64,000 nucleotides of DNA from an uncultured bacterium (lineage in GTDB: Bacteria; Patescibacteriota; Saccharimonadia; Saccharimonadales; Saccharimonadaceae). The stretch covers positions 124,001-188,000 of the forward strand of contig CACWJA010000002.1 in NCBI GenBank assembly GCA_902761145.1, written 5' to 3'. Made by a program: the position numbers and the translations under genes. Each line of letters begins with the position of its first letter. The first letter of the stretch is position 1. Under the pieces are notes generated by a model. It ran no database searches. It saw only the letters and a program-made list of their open reading frames with translations, and was not told the origin of the DNA. Of the stretch, positions 24,773-35,488 are shown piece after piece.

Positions 24773-27133
24773 ATGGCAAAAAACTTAGTGATAGTAGAGA
24801 GCCCGGCAAAAGCACACACTATCGAGAAATATCTCGGTAGTGATTTTAAGGTGCTAGCCAGCGTGGGCCATATTCGTAAAGATACAAAAGTAGATAAAAG
24901 TACATTTGACGTAACCTATGAAATAGATCCTGGGCATAAGTCAATTATCTCGGAGCTAAAAAAAGAAGCTAAGACTGCTGAAAAAGTTTGGCTAGCAACC
25001 GATGAAGACCGCGAAGGGGAGTCTATATCGTGGCACCTATGCGAAGTACTAAAATTACCAAAAGATACCGCTCGCATCACATTTCACGAAATTACTAAAC
25101 CAGCGCTAGAGAACGCCATCCAGAACCCCCGTACTGTAGATATGGATATGGTGTCTAGCCAGCAAGCACGACAAACACTGGATATGCTAGTAGGGTATGA
25201 CCTTTCTGATATGGTACGAAAAAAGGTGCCAGGCGCAGTATCGGCGGGGCGCGTGCAGAGTCCAGCTCTTAGACTAATAGTGGAGCGAGAAAAAAGCATC
25301 GAAAAATTTGATAGTAAATATAGTTTTAAGCTGACTGGCACATTTACGGCCGACGGTACAGATTTTAATGCAGTGCTTGATGGCGACGCGCCAGAGGATG
25401 AAAAAGGTACCGTTTCGTTATTAGAAGCACTTGGGAAGGCTGATTATATTGTGGCAGAAGTCGATGACGCAGAGGGTAGCAAGGCAAACCCAGTGCCTTT
25501 CACCACCGCAGCCTTGCAAATAGAAGCTAACTCTAAGCTAGGCTTTAGCTCGCGCACCACTATGAGCGCAGCACAAGGGTTGTACCAGGCTGGGCTTATT
25601 ACATATCACAGAACAGATTCCCTTAATCTATCTAGCCAAGCAATAGGAGCCATATCTGGATATATAGAAAGTAATTTCGGTAAGGAATATCTAAAAGTAC
25701 GGCATTTCAAAACAAAAGATGCCAGTGCGCAAGAAGCCCATGAGGCGATACGCCCTACAAATATCTCCAATCTAGCAGCAGGGAAGAATGACTACGAAAA
25801 ACGCTTATATAAACTAATCTGGGCCAGGACGGTAGCCACACAGATGGCAAACGCAAAAGTAGCAAAGACCACTATAAAGATAGATGCCAAGGGGCCAACG
25901 CCTGCAAAGACATTCATAGCTAAAGGTGAGGTGGTAATATTTGATGGATTTTTACGTGTATACGGAAAAAGCAAAGATTTGGAACTGCCAAAAGTGTCAA
26001 AAGGCGATAAGTTGGAGTGCAAAGATATCATCGCACGACAGGTGTTTGCCAAACCACCAGCTAGATATACTGAAGGATCGTTAGTTAAAAAGCTTGAGGA
26101 ATTAGGTATTGGCCGGCCATCGACTTATGCTTCGATTATGACCGCCATACAAGCTCGCGGTTATGTGATAAAGGGTGAGAGCGAAGGAGAAGAGCGTGAG
26201 GTTATAGAATTAAAAATTTTTCCTAGCGCGCAGAAAAGTTCCGAAAAAACAGAGGTAGAGCGTAATACGGTAAAGGAAAAGTTTGGCGCGAACAAGGGTA
26301 AATTAGTGCCTACACCCATAGGTGAATTAGTATCGGGATTTTTAATCGATAATTTTAAAAATATAGTGGATTATAAGTTTACCGCCAATATCGAGAAAGA
26401 CCTAGATCTTGTGGCCGATGCTAAGCTGGAGAGAGTCAAGATGCTGCGGGATTTTTATGGGCCGTTCCATGACACCGTACTAGTGGCAAATGGTGTAGAA
26501 AGATATAATAATGCTAGATTATTAGGACACGACCCAGAGACAGGGAAGCCGATCTATGCTAAGGTAGGGAAAAACGGCGGTTTTATACAATTGGGTGATA
26601 ATGAAAAGGAGTCTGGCGAAAAGCCTAGGTTTGCGCCGCTGCCAAAAAGAAAATCTGTCAAGACAGTAAACTTGGAGCAAGCACTCAAGCAACTAGCCTT
26701 GCCTGCTTTGCCTCGGGTACTAGGGAATGCGCCCGACGGCGCAGAAATCATAGCAGCAAATGGACCGTTTGGGCCATATCTTAAGGGGGGAAAATATAAC
26801 ATTCCAATGAAAGATTTAGATCCATACACCGTGAGCCTAGCAGAAGCGTTGCCGCTATATCAGGCTAAGGTTGATTCTATTATAGCCGACTGGGGAGAAA
26901 TACTTATCATAAATGGCGCCTATGGACCATACGTCAAGGGGCCAGGGCGACGCAATAATGTTAAAATCCCGAAAGAAACCGATCCAAAAACCATTACGCG
27001 CGAACAGGCAGAAGAAATGCTTGCCAATAAACCTAAAGCTACCCGCAGAGGAGCAAGGGGCGGAACAAAAAAGAAATCGACAAAGAAAACTACTACAAAA
27101 AAGACCACGAAAAAGACATCGGCGAAGAAATAG
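24773..27133 (+). CDS. topA: DNA topoisomerase I (type IA)
   Basis: Relaxes negative supercoils. A Toprim domain comes first (LVIVESPAKAHTIEKYLG, DEDREGE). The catalytic Tyr is in GLITYHRTDSLNLS, where His replaces the usual Met, and GRPSTYASIMTAI follows. The C-terminus carries topoisomerase-C-type repeats (ANGPFGPYLKGGKYN, INGAYGPYVKGPGRRNN) without Cys4 zinc fingers. It ends in a Lys/Thr tail (KKKSTKKTTTKKTTKK). ATG 24773 is chosen because TATTAT 24760-24765 is 7 nt upstream; an earlier in-frame ATG at 24737 lies before the promoter. Confidence 0.96.
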   Translation: MAKNLVIVESPAKAHTIEKYLGSDFKVLASVGHIRKDTKVDKSTFDVTYEIDPGHKSIISELKKEAKTAEKVWLATDEDREGESISWHLCEVLKLPKDTARITFHEITKPALENAIQNPRTVDMDMVSSQQARQTLDMLVGYDLSDMVRKKVPGAVSAGRVQSPALRLIVEREKSIEKFDSKYSFKLTGTFTADGTDFNAVLDGDAPEDEKGTVSLLEALGKADYIVAEVDDAEGSKANPVPFTTAALQIEANSKLGFSSRTTMSAAQGLYQAGLITYHRTDSLNLSSQAIGAISGYIESNFGKEYLKVRHFKTKDASAQEAHEAIRPTNISNLAAGKNDYEKRLYKLIWARTVATQMANAKVAKTTIKIDAKGPTPAKTFIAKGEVVIFDGFLRVYGKSKDLELPKVSKGDKLECKDIIARQVFAKPPARYTEGSLVKKLEELGIGRPSTYASIMTAIQARGYVIKGESEGEEREVIELKIFPSAQKSSEKTEVERNTVKEKFGANKGKLVPTPIGELVSGFLIDNFKNIVDYKFTANIEKDLDLVADAKLERVKMLRDFYGPFHDTVLVANGVERYNNARLLGHDPETGKPIYAKVGKNGGFIQLGDNEKESGEKPRFAPLPKRKSVKTVNLEQALKQLALPALPRVLGNAPDGAEIIAANGPFGPYLKGGKYNIPMKDLDPYTVSLAEALPLYQAKVDSIIADWGEILIINGAYGPYVKGPGRRNNVKIPKETDPKTITREQAEEMLANKPKATRRGARGGTKKKSTKKTTTKKTTKKTSAKK

Positions 27134-27162
27134 GAATTAGATCTAAATTAAACATCAACAGA

Positions 27163-28461
<1,299 letters not shown>

Positions 28462-28496
28462 TCAGGGGAGATAAAGCACCGTGCGTGGCAGGCTGA

Positions 28497-28525
28497 TTGA
28501 CTTTTTATGTTAAGTGTGATATAAT
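28497..28525 (+). promoter_or_regulatory. Promoter of the flotillin-like gene
   Basis: TTGACT 28497-28502 and TATAAT 28520-28525, 17-nt spacer, in the context TAAGTGTGATATAATTATAG. This is nearly the same as the promoters at 3430 and 4167. About 95 nt of leader and AAAGGAG precede the start. Confidence 0.85.
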
Positions 28526-28624
28526 TATAGGTTATGGGCGTACTTTAGCATTTTTGTGAGTTTTATGCGAAGCGCGATCTTTTCATCCGAACACACACAG
28601 ATATATTATTGAAAGGAGATTCAA

Positions 28625-30238
28625 ATGTTTGAATTGCTTTTACCTATCGTAATTGGAATAGCTGTTATTGTAGCAGTGGTAATACTGCTCTTTTCAATGA
28701 TAAGAACAGCTAATGGTAACGAAGCCCTTGTGGTTTCTGGTGTTGGTGCCACTGATAAAAATGGCAATCCGAAGATAAAGCGTGCTGGCGGCAGAGTCGT
28801 CGTTCCTTTCATCCAGAAGGCCAAGTATTTTGACCTCTGCGTTCGCACGGCAAAAGTGTCAGACGACATCACCAAAACTGTGAGCGGTGTCCCTATCAAG
28901 ATTGATTGGGCCATCGCATATAATCCGGATACTTCTCCAGAAGGCCTACAAAAGGCGGTATGCAATTTTCTCGACAAGAGCGACGAGGAGTTAGAACGCG
29001 TTATGCTTGATGTATCCTCTGGCGGCGTACGTGCAGTTATTGCCAAGATGACTCCTGAGGAGGTCATGAACGGCAAGGATAAGCTTGACGACCAAGTTAA
29101 AGCATCTATTTCTAATCAGATGAGGGAACTTGGATTTAATATCATTCTCTCTATACATGAAGTTGAAGATGCACCCGGTAGCACCTACTACAAGGATTTG
29201 GCCGCAAAAGACCGCGAAACCAAACGACGCGAAGCAGCCAATATTACAGCCGAAAATGATCAACAGGTTCGCGAAACAAAGGCCGAGACGGACAGAGCGG
29301 CACAAGAGAAGGAATTGGCAACCCAGGTTATTATTGCCGAGAAACAGCGCGATACTGATGTCAAAAAGGCTCAGTTCAAAGCAGAAACTGCCCGCGAGCA
29401 GGCAAAATCAGAAATGGCCGGCGAACTTGAACAGCAAGAAATCGAAAGACAGCTCGAGGAACGCAAGGGTGCCGTAGCGGTTACAAAAGCCGAGCAGCAA
29501 AACCTCGCAGCAATGAAAGAACAAGAAGTTGCGGTCACGAAGGCGGAAACCGAAAAACGTACTACCATCATCAATGCAGAAGCTGAGGCGGGTAAGAAGA
29601 AAGCTGAGGCTGAAGGTGAAGCTGAAGCTGATGCAACCCGCAAGACACGTGAAGCTGAAGCTGCTGCTACGGCGCGCAAAACTGAGGCCGAAGGTAATGC
29701 TGAAGCTACAAAAATTGAGGCTGTAGCCGACGCTGAAGCTACCAAGATTCAGGCCAGTGCCGACGCCGAGGCCACCAAGCTGAAGGGTGAGGCTGAAGCT
29801 ACTGCTATCGCAGCTAAAGGTAAAGCGGAGGCCGAAGCTATCAAGGCCAAAGGCACAGCTGAGGCTGAAGCTGCAAAGGCTCTCTCTGATGCGCAGGCTG
29901 CGAACGACAAGGTCAACTTTGAACTAAAGAAGATCGAGATCGAGCAAAACACCAGAGTCCAGATAGCTACGAGCGTAGCTACCGTAATGGCCGAAGTCGG
30001 AAAGAATGCCAAGTTCTATGATTTTGGCAGCGGAGCCAAAAGCGAAGGCGGTGGTGATCTTCTCACCAGTGTCATAGGACGACTGCCTAAGATATTCGCA
30101 CAGGCAGACCTTACTGGGCAGGCACTTAATGGCGAAAATGTAGACGAGACAATTAAACGTCTCGTCTCGTCTATTGCAGAGCCCATCAAAGGACAAAACG
30201 TCACCCCATCGCCAGAAATAGATGGCACCGCGGAATAA
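28625..30238 (+). CDS. Flotillin-like SPFH-domain membrane scaffold protein
   Basis: One N-terminal transmembrane helix (LLLPIVIGIAVIVAVVILLF, residues 4-23). The SPFH/band-7 domain spans about residues 30-200 (NEALVVSG, RVVVPFIQKAKYFDL, MRELGFNIILSIHEVED). Residues 205-440 are a very long Ala/Glu/Lys coiled coil with EAEA-type repeats. The C-terminus fits the flotillin end (KNAKFYDFGSG, LLTSVIGRLPKIFAQ). Flotillins organise membrane microdomains; partners are unknown here. Start has AAAGGAG 7 nt upstream. Codons look more GC-rich than in neighbouring genes. Confidence 0.9.
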   Translation: MFELLLPIVIGIAVIVAVVILLFSMIRTANGNEALVVSGVGATDKNGNPKIKRAGGRVVVPFIQKAKYFDLCVRTAKVSDDITKTVSGVPIKIDWAIAYNPDTSPEGLQKAVCNFLDKSDEELERVMLDVSSGGVRAVIAKMTPEEVMNGKDKLDDQVKASISNQMRELGFNIILSIHEVEDAPGSTYYKDLAAKDRETKRREAANITAENDQQVRETKAETDRAAQEKELATQVIIAEKQRDTDVKKAQFKAETAREQAKSEMAGELEQQEIERQLEERKGAVAVTKAEQQNLAAMKEQEVAVTKAETEKRTTIINAEAEAGKKKAEAEGEAEADATRKTREAEAAATARKTEAEGNAEATKIEAVADAEATKIQASADAEATKLKGEAEATAIAAKGKAEAEAIKAKGTAEAEAAKALSDAQAANDKVNFELKKIEIEQNTRVQIATSVATVMAEVGKNAKFYDFGSGAKSEGGGDLLTSVIGRLPKIFAQADLTGQALNGENVDETIKRLVSSIAEPIKGQNVTPSPEIDGTAE

Positions 30239-30264
30239 GTAAGCTCACAAGAAAACTCACACTA

Positions 30265-30292
30265 TGCCTCATCTTTGGATGGGGCATTTTTA
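30265..30292 (+). terminator. Terminator of the flotillin-like gene
   Basis: TGCCTCATC-TTT-GGATGGGGCA followed by TTTTT. Confidence 0.88.
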
Positions 30293-30303
30293 TAAAAAAG
30301 TAC

Positions 30304-30332
30304 TTGACAACCATAAGCTTATGCTTTATCAT
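30304..30332 (+). promoter_or_regulatory. Promoter of a small-RNA candidate
   Basis: TTGACA 30304-30309 and TATCAT 30327-30332 with a 17-nt spacer. Confidence 0.6.
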
Positions 30333-30338
30333 TGAATT

Positions 30339-30493
30339 AAGCTGATACGCTTCACGGGGTTCCACTGAGCAATTAGTGGAGTGTGGAGACTTACATTAAA
30401 AACAAAAACAGCGGATTAAAACAAACCAATGTGCCCCAGGGTGGGCGCGCATCAGCGCGAAGAAGATGATCGGAAGATCATCTTCTTTTTTTC
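30339..30493 (+). ncRNA. Candidate small RNA, about 150 nt
   Basis: It lies between a promoter and a perfect terminator (GAAGATGATC-GGAA-GATCATCTTC then T7). Internal hairpins: CCACT-GAGCAATT-AGTGG and CGCGC-ATCA-GCGCG. No open frame with a ribosome binding site. The terminator may also face the minus strand. It fills the gap between the flotillin-like and FISUMP-like genes. No known class recognised. Confidence 0.5.
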
Positions 30494-30505
30494 TTTCGTA
30501 CTTGC

Positions 30506-30529
30506 AAAAGCCAGCACTGAGTGCTGGCT
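30506..30529 (-). terminator. Terminator of the minus-strand FISUMP-like gene
   Basis: On the minus strand AGCCAGCACTCAGTGCTGGCT forms a perfect stem followed by TTTTG. Confidence 0.85.
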
Positions 30530-30534
30530 GATGT

Positions 30535-31071
30535 TTAAGTGGAGGTAGCTCGGTATACCAACCGAACTGAGCCGGTGGCACTGATATCACAAGGTGCAAC
30601 GTATATGCCGCTATCGCTATCATTGAGAAAAAGCATCCAAGGAATGGCCGGGTCGTCGACATCCGTACAAAGGTAATGTCCGAGCGTATTCCGCCCTATG
30701 ACGCAAGAATCTCCTATGCTTGGATCATTATTGTACCGATCGAAATCGCTGCTAATTAATGATCCTTCTAAGCTGAGGCCGAGGGAAGTCATGAGATTGT
30801 GTACGTGCAAGGTGCCACGCTTGGTGCCATATTTAGCAACAACTGCTTCGAGCTCTAAGCGGGTGGGGATGTCCCAACCTTCCGGGAGTTCCCCCGCGAG
30901 CTTAAGTGCATTCAGCTCTGCCAAAGTGAAAATTTTTTTTCCTTTCTTGACGACGGAACTATCGCCGAGCACAACATCTTTAGCGATGCAGTAATTGCTC
31001 GGTGCGATAAAGACACCGTCGCCGATGGCTGTGGCATTCTCGGGTAAGTATGTGGTGGATGAGTTTTTCAT
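30535..31071 (-). CDS. FISUMP-like domain protein without a signal peptide (178 aa)
   Basis: The core matches the Fibrobacter-paralogous surface domain in outline: KIFTLAELNALKLAGELPEGWDIPTRLELEAVVAKYG, followed by a short strand-rich C-terminus. There is no signal peptide or transmembrane span, so it is probably cytosolic or exported by a non-standard route. A paralogue with the same layout is encoded at 36159-36662. AAGGAGG sits 8 nt before ATG, and TATATAATA lies about 60 nt upstream, giving a leadered transcript. Function unknown. Confidence 0.72.
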   Translation of the reverse strand: MKNSSTTYLPENATAIGDGVFIAPSNYCIAKDVVLGDSSVVKKGKKIFTLAELNALKLAGELPEGWDIPTRLELEAVVAKYGTKRGTLHVHNLMTSLGLSLEGSLISSDFDRYNNDPSIGDSCVIGRNTLGHYLCTDVDDPAIPWMLFLNDSDSGIYVAPCDISATGSVRLVYRATST

Positions 31072-31231
31072 TTTAACGCCTCCTTAATGTACTATTATGG
31101 ATAGTTGTTTGTCCTACAATCTTAGTTATTATATACTGCATAAAAAATAGAAAGTCAACTCTGCATCTATGCCAAGGTATGTTACATAATTCACCGTATT
31201 CTATAAGTCATAAATGGATAAGTGCGGTAGC

Positions 31232-31364
31232 TATATTATCTACTACATTTCGGAGGCTACGTGATATGGTAAGTAATTTTATCATATCACTTCGCCCCTC
31301 CGGCGGCTGAACTCGCTAAAGTCAAGCTTGGTCTTAATGTTCCTCAATTGCAGTAGATAATATA
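31232..31364 (+). repeat. Structured intergenic repeat, copy 2
   Basis: Ends form an inverted pair (TATATTATCTACT / AGTAGATAATATA). It shares the conserved blocks of copy 1 at 13513-13675. The inner hairpin is GTGATATG / CATATCAC where copy 1 has GTGATGTGATGAT / ATCATATCACATCAC, so sequence changes while pairing is kept. The rest of the gap 31072-31532 holds the upstream gene's leader and the promoter below. Confidence 0.68.
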
Positions 31365-31455
31365 ACTTTACTTTGGCTTTCTGGCGAAAAAACTGAGATT
31401 TTTTATGCTCATCAATACTAGAAAATTGTGCAGCAGTGCCATACGTCTATAGTAA

Positions 31456-31484
31456 TTTGACAACATGCATCTAAAGTGATATTA
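31456..31484 (+). promoter_or_regulatory. Promoter of the 192-aa unknown gene
   Basis: TTGACA followed by a 17-nt spacer and TATTAT, about 50 nt before the start codon at 31533. Confidence 0.7.
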
Positions 31485-31532
31485 TTACTACTATTGGTAT
31501 TTCTCACTAAGACAAAACGGAGGTGTGACTAT

Positions 31533-32111
31533 ATGAAAAATGCCAATTCGAACATTACCACCCAACATACCACCCATCACGGGATTTTTATCCCGGCGAT
31601 ACCAGGACTTGTCGACGATTTCAAGAAGTTCGTCGCCATGGTGAATGACTACCTTTACTTCCAGCAGGATGACGTGTGTTATCGTCCGTCGAAGACCAAG
31701 GGTCAGGCGAGACACCGTATTATCACTATTGGCAACGACAACTGGAGATTCTCTGGACAGCTCGTTCGCGAGGATATGCCCTATACTGATACGGCCGCGT
31801 TTTACTACTGTGACCAAAAAGTCTGGGAGATGAAGCGAGTGATAACACTGCTACCCTCTGATTCTCGTTCGCACGAAAGCAAAATCGACGACAAGGTGCG
31901 TTTCTGCATCCTGGCTGTATCAAAAAATTACAACCAGGACATACCGTGGTGCGGCCCAAGATATTTCACCGATGTCAACACTGGCTTGCACTACGAAGCG
32001 GAATACTACAATAACGAAGATGATGCCAGCTTTTCCATCGAGGAATCCATCAGAGATCCTGAAGGAGTAGTAGTATGGTCCGCCGTTTGCGAAGGGAGGT
32101 ATGAGGATTAA
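31533..32111 (+). CDS. Unknown soluble protein (192 aa)
   Basis: ATG 31533 is chosen because CGGAGGTG lies 7-8 nt upstream; the open frame before it lies in the promoter region. The sequence is rich in aromatic and charged residues (YLYFQQDDVCYRPS, NDNWRFSGQL, TDTAAFYYCDQKVWEMKR, CGPRYFTDVNTGLHYEAEYYN) and looks like a mixed alpha/beta fold. No signal peptide. No family recognised. It is a monocistronic cassette with promoter and terminator, like the tandem family at 3.5-6.0 kb. Confidence 0.72.
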   Translation: MKNANSNITTQHTTHHGIFIPAIPGLVDDFKKFVAMVNDYLYFQQDDVCYRPSKTKGQARHRIITIGNDNWRFSGQLVREDMPYTDTAAFYYCDQKVWEMKRVITLLPSDSRSHESKIDDKVRFCILAVSKNYNQDIPWCGPRYFTDVNTGLHYEAEYYNNEDDASFSIEESIRDPEGVVVWSAVCEGRYED

Positions 32112-32117
32112 TGATTT

Positions 32118-32145
32118 GCCGTCGCTTTCTAGCGGCGGCTTTTTA
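32118..32145 (+). terminator. Rho-independent terminator
   Basis: GCCGTCGC-TTTCTA-GCGGCGGC followed by TTTTT. Confidence 0.85.
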
Positions 32146-32189
32146 ATGGTTTATTTGATAGATAATAAGAAAAATGTTATAATATGCAC

Positions 32190-32849
32190 ATGATTAAATT
32201 TACGATTATAACACTATTCCAAGAAGCTCTAGAACCATACCTTAAGACTTCAATGATGTGGAAGGCTACCGAAAAAGGCTTGGCCGAGTATAATTTTGTA
32301 AATTTGAGGGAGTTCGGCCTGGGGCCACATAGGTCTGTGGACGATACGCCATATGGTGGCGGAGACGGAATGTTGCTGAGGTGCGAACCGGTTTTTACTG
32401 CCATCGAGTCCGTGAAAGATAAAGACCCTACCGCGAAGGTAATTATTCCAACGCCAGTAGGAAAAACTTGGAACCAAGAAATGGCACGCAATTTTGCTAG
32501 TGAGGTCAAAAACGTACATTATATTATCCTGTGTCCGCACTATGAGGGGTACGATGAGCGGATTCTATCAATCGTAGATTACAAAATATCCCTAGGAAAA
32601 TACGTGCTGACTGGAGGAGAACTGCCAGCACTTATAATTATTGACTCTGTAGTACGGCTAATCCCAGGGGTACTTGGCGGCGAAAAGTCGGCTGAAATTG
32701 AGAGTTTTTCAGACGGAGATAATCTAGAATATCCGCAGTACACTAAGCCATATGATTTTCGCGGCATGACGGTACCGGATATCTTATTGTCTGGGAACCA
32801 TGGCGAGATAGCCAAGTGGCGTGCAGAGCATAGCGGCAAAGTGATATAA
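32190..32849 (+). CDS. trmD: tRNA (guanine-N1)-methyltransferase TrmD
   Basis: Methylates G37 next to the anticodon of CCN/CUN/CGG-reading tRNAs, preventing frameshifts. The knotted SPOUT fold is recognisable by YGGGDGMLLR, HYEGYDERI, LTGGELPALIIIDSVVRLIPGVLG and LLSGNHGEIAKWR. ATG 32190 is chosen: TATAAT 32178-32183 is 6 nt upstream, and the earlier in-frame ATG abuts the -10 box. Followed 8 nt later by recG, which has its own TATAAT inside the trmD end. Confidence 0.95.
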   Translation: MIKFTIITLFQEALEPYLKTSMMWKATEKGLAEYNFVNLREFGLGPHRSVDDTPYGGGDGMLLRCEPVFTAIESVKDKDPTAKVIIPTPVGKTWNQEMARNFASEVKNVHYIILCPHYEGYDERILSIVDYKISLGKYVLTGGELPALIIIDSVVRLIPGVLGGEKSAEIESFSDGDNLEYPQYTKPYDFRGMTVPDILLSGNHGEIAKWRAEHSGKVI

Positions 32850-32857
32850 TCTAGCAT

Positions 32858-34873
32858 ATGGATCTATTCGCTGGAGTGGAGGAATTAAAAGGCGTCGGGC
32901 CGAAGACGGCCGAAGCCCTAAAGAAGGCTGGCATACGTACGGTACGGGACTTTTTTTATAATTTACCAAAAGATTATGAGAATTATGAAACCCCTACCTC
33001 TATAGCCGAGATGCGCCCAGGCAAGGTGGTGATAAAAGGCAAAATAGACAGCCTATCTACCCGACAGGCGAAGAGGCGACGATTATCCATTACTGAAGGA
33101 GTAATCAGGGATAACACTGGCGCAGTAAAGGTAGTATGGTTTAACCAGAGATACAGAGCGCGACAATTTTCACCAGAAAAAGAATACTACTTTACTGGCA
33201 ATTTTGAGCTCAAAAACGGCCGTTACAGCCTAATATCACCATCTGCGGCCGAAGTAGCCGATATAGATCCCCATACAGGCCTAAGCCCTATTTATGTGGC
33301 TCACGGAGCAATTAAATCTCACGATTTCAAACGTTTAATAGCTAATTCGCGCGACAAATTCGCCAAAATACCTGATTTATTACCTACGGTGAGGCCTGGT
33401 ACGCGTAAAAATGCACTTTTTTTTGTGCATTTTCCAAATTCTTTAAAATCCGCCCAGGGAGGACGAGATTACTTGGCGTACGAAGAATTATTTGAGCTGA
33501 TACTGGCAGCAAAATTAAATCGTCAAGAGAATGAAAAATTAAAAGCAACAGAGATACCATTTACAGCGAAGAAAATCAAGGATTTTGTGGCTGATCTACC
33601 CTTTAAGCTGACTGGAGCGCAGAGATTAGCAGCCTGGGAGATATTTCAGGACATGGAAAAAAATACCCCTATGAATAGATTACTCCAGGGAGATGTAGGC
33701 TCAGGCAAGACTATGGTAGCGGCGCTAGCAGCATATGAAGCTGCGATTCAAGGACACCAAACGGCGCTTTTAGCTCCCACAGCAATACTCGCCACGCAAC
33801 ACTATGAAGGCTTAAATAGTACCCTAAGTAAATTCGACGTAAAAGTCGCGTTACTTACTGGGGCAACAAAGAAAAAAGACGATCTAAAAAAACAGATCTC
33901 AAGTGGTAAAATAGACCTCGTGATAGGCACACACGCGCTCTTGACCGATGATACTGAATTCAGAGATTTAACTCTAGCGATAATAGATGAACAGCATAGA
34001 TTTGGAGTAGAGCAACGACAAAAATTACTGCTAAAATCCCCAAGGGGATTAGCACCGCACCTTCTCGCAATGACGGCTACTCCTATACCGCGATCTTTGC
34101 AACTAACAATCTTTGGCGATCTAGACGTATCTATTTTGAACGAAATGCCAAAAGGCAGACAGCCTATCGTCACAAAGATACTTACAGAATTAGAAATAAG
34201 AGAATCTCTATATCCTAATATTCAAGAGACTTTAGCTAGCGGCAGTCAAGCATATTGGATTTGTAAAGCCATAGATGACGATCCACGCACCGAGACCACT
34301 TCCGTGAAATCGCGCTGTGCGAAATTACAGCGGGATTTTCCGGGGGCACAGATTGATTTTCTCCATGGACGAATGAAACAAGCAGAAAAGGATGCTGTGA
34401 TGGAAAGATTTTCTAAAGGCGAAATTCAGATGCTGGTGTCCACCACGGTGGTGGAAGTAGGTGTAGACGTACCAAATGCCACCTTGATTGTAATAGAAAA
34501 CTCTGAGAGCTACGGACTAGCACAGCTGCACCAGTTAAGGGGCCGAGTGGGCCGAGGAAGTAAAGCATCATATTGCTACCTAGTCACTTCTGGCGACACT
34601 AGACCTTCGCAACGATTAAGGGAATTAGAAAAATCTACTGACGGTTTTCATCTGGCGGAAGTGGATTTGAAGTTGCGTGGCCCTGGCGAGATATACGGCG
34701 CTTTGCAACACGGAGCTCTGGACCTACGCATAGCTACGTTGTCGGACACAAAGCTTATTCATAGGGCGCAAGCGGATGTACAAAAGTTTTTACAACACCC
34801 GGAAAAAATGGTAAAATATAAAGAGCTAATGAATGGTATCGCTAGATACCAACAAATTACAACACTGAACTAA
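32858..34873 (+). CDS. recG: ATP-dependent DNA helicase RecG
   Basis: Remodels stalled replication forks and branched DNA. The N-terminal wedge/OB region (VGPKTAEALKKAGIRTVRDF, then KVVIKGKI) precedes the SF2 helicase: motif I LQGDVGSGKTMVAALAA, motif II DEQHRFGV, motif III TATPIPRSL and motif VI QLRGRVGRG. 671 residues, full length. TATAAT 32845-32850 lies 7 nt before ATG, within the end of trmD. The stop overlaps the rsmD start (TAATG). Confidence 0.96.
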   Translation: MDLFAGVEELKGVGPKTAEALKKAGIRTVRDFFYNLPKDYENYETPTSIAEMRPGKVVIKGKIDSLSTRQAKRRRLSITEGVIRDNTGAVKVVWFNQRYRARQFSPEKEYYFTGNFELKNGRYSLISPSAAEVADIDPHTGLSPIYVAHGAIKSHDFKRLIANSRDKFAKIPDLLPTVRPGTRKNALFFVHFPNSLKSAQGGRDYLAYEELFELILAAKLNRQENEKLKATEIPFTAKKIKDFVADLPFKLTGAQRLAAWEIFQDMEKNTPMNRLLQGDVGSGKTMVAALAAYEAAIQGHQTALLAPTAILATQHYEGLNSTLSKFDVKVALLTGATKKKDDLKKQISSGKIDLVIGTHALLTDDTEFRDLTLAIIDEQHRFGVEQRQKLLLKSPRGLAPHLLAMTATPIPRSLQLTIFGDLDVSILNEMPKGRQPIVTKILTELEIRESLYPNIQETLASGSQAYWICKAIDDDPRTETTSVKSRCAKLQRDFPGAQIDFLHGRMKQAEKDAVMERFSKGEIQMLVSTTVVEVGVDVPNATLIVIENSESYGLAQLHQLRGRVGRGSKASYCYLVTSGDTRPSQRLRELEKSTDGFHLAEVDLKLRGPGEIYGALQHGALDLRIATLSDTKLIHRAQADVQKFLQHPEKMVKYKELMNGIARYQQITTLN

Positions 34874-35409
34874 TGGAAAAGTTAAGAATTACATCTGGGA
34901 AATATCGTGGACGGGTTATCAAATCTCCTACCTCTGCTACTACGCATCCGATGGGTTCGAGAGAAAAGATCGCATTGTTCAACATAATTTCTGACTTTTT
35001 GCCAGGTGCGGTAGTGTTAGATGCTTTTGCTGGCTCTGGAGCACTAGGGATAGAGGCGTTGTCACGCGGAGCAGACCGCGTGGTATTTGTGGAAAAAGAT
35101 CCACGCGCCGCAAAAACAATTCGCAATAATCTAGACGAACTAGGGGCAGCTAGTTATGGCAAGGTGTACACGTGCAGCGTGACGAAGTTTACATCGAAGG
35201 AAGATTTTGACATCGTAATCGCTGATCCTCCCTATGATCGGTTCGAGATTAGTGATATTGGCAGCTTGGCTGGCCTAGTGAAAACGTCTGGCGTATTTGT
35301 ATTGTCACACCCGGAGGAGTCACCGAAGATAGACGGTCTCTCGCTTTTGCAGACAAGAAAGTATGCTAGGGCTAGAATATCAATTTATAGAAATATTGCT
35401 TTTTTCTAA
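34873..35409 (+). CDS. rsmD: 16S rRNA m2G966 methyltransferase RsmD
   Basis: Methylates G966 (E. coli numbering) of 16S rRNA. Rossmann methyltransferase with SAM motif I VLDAFAGSGALGIEALSRGA, acidic FVEKDPRA and catalytic motif IV IVIADPPYDRF. The N-terminus ITSGKYRGRVIKSP and GSREKIALFNII are typical. 178 residues, normal size. The ATG overlaps the recG stop, so it is translationally coupled. Confidence 0.94.
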   Translation: MEKLRITSGKYRGRVIKSPTSATTHPMGSREKIALFNIISDFLPGAVVLDAFAGSGALGIEALSRGADRVVFVEKDPRAAKTIRNNLDELGAASYGKVYTCSVTKFTSKEDFDIVIADPPYDRFEISDIGSLAGLVKTSGVFVLSHPEESPKIDGLSLLQTRKYARARISIYRNIAFF

Positions 35410-35488
35410 GAAAAGTGGTATAATAGAAGGACGGCCTGACGTCCGTACCAAGCGGAAACTTGGAAAAGCACTTTAGGAGGAAAAAAGA

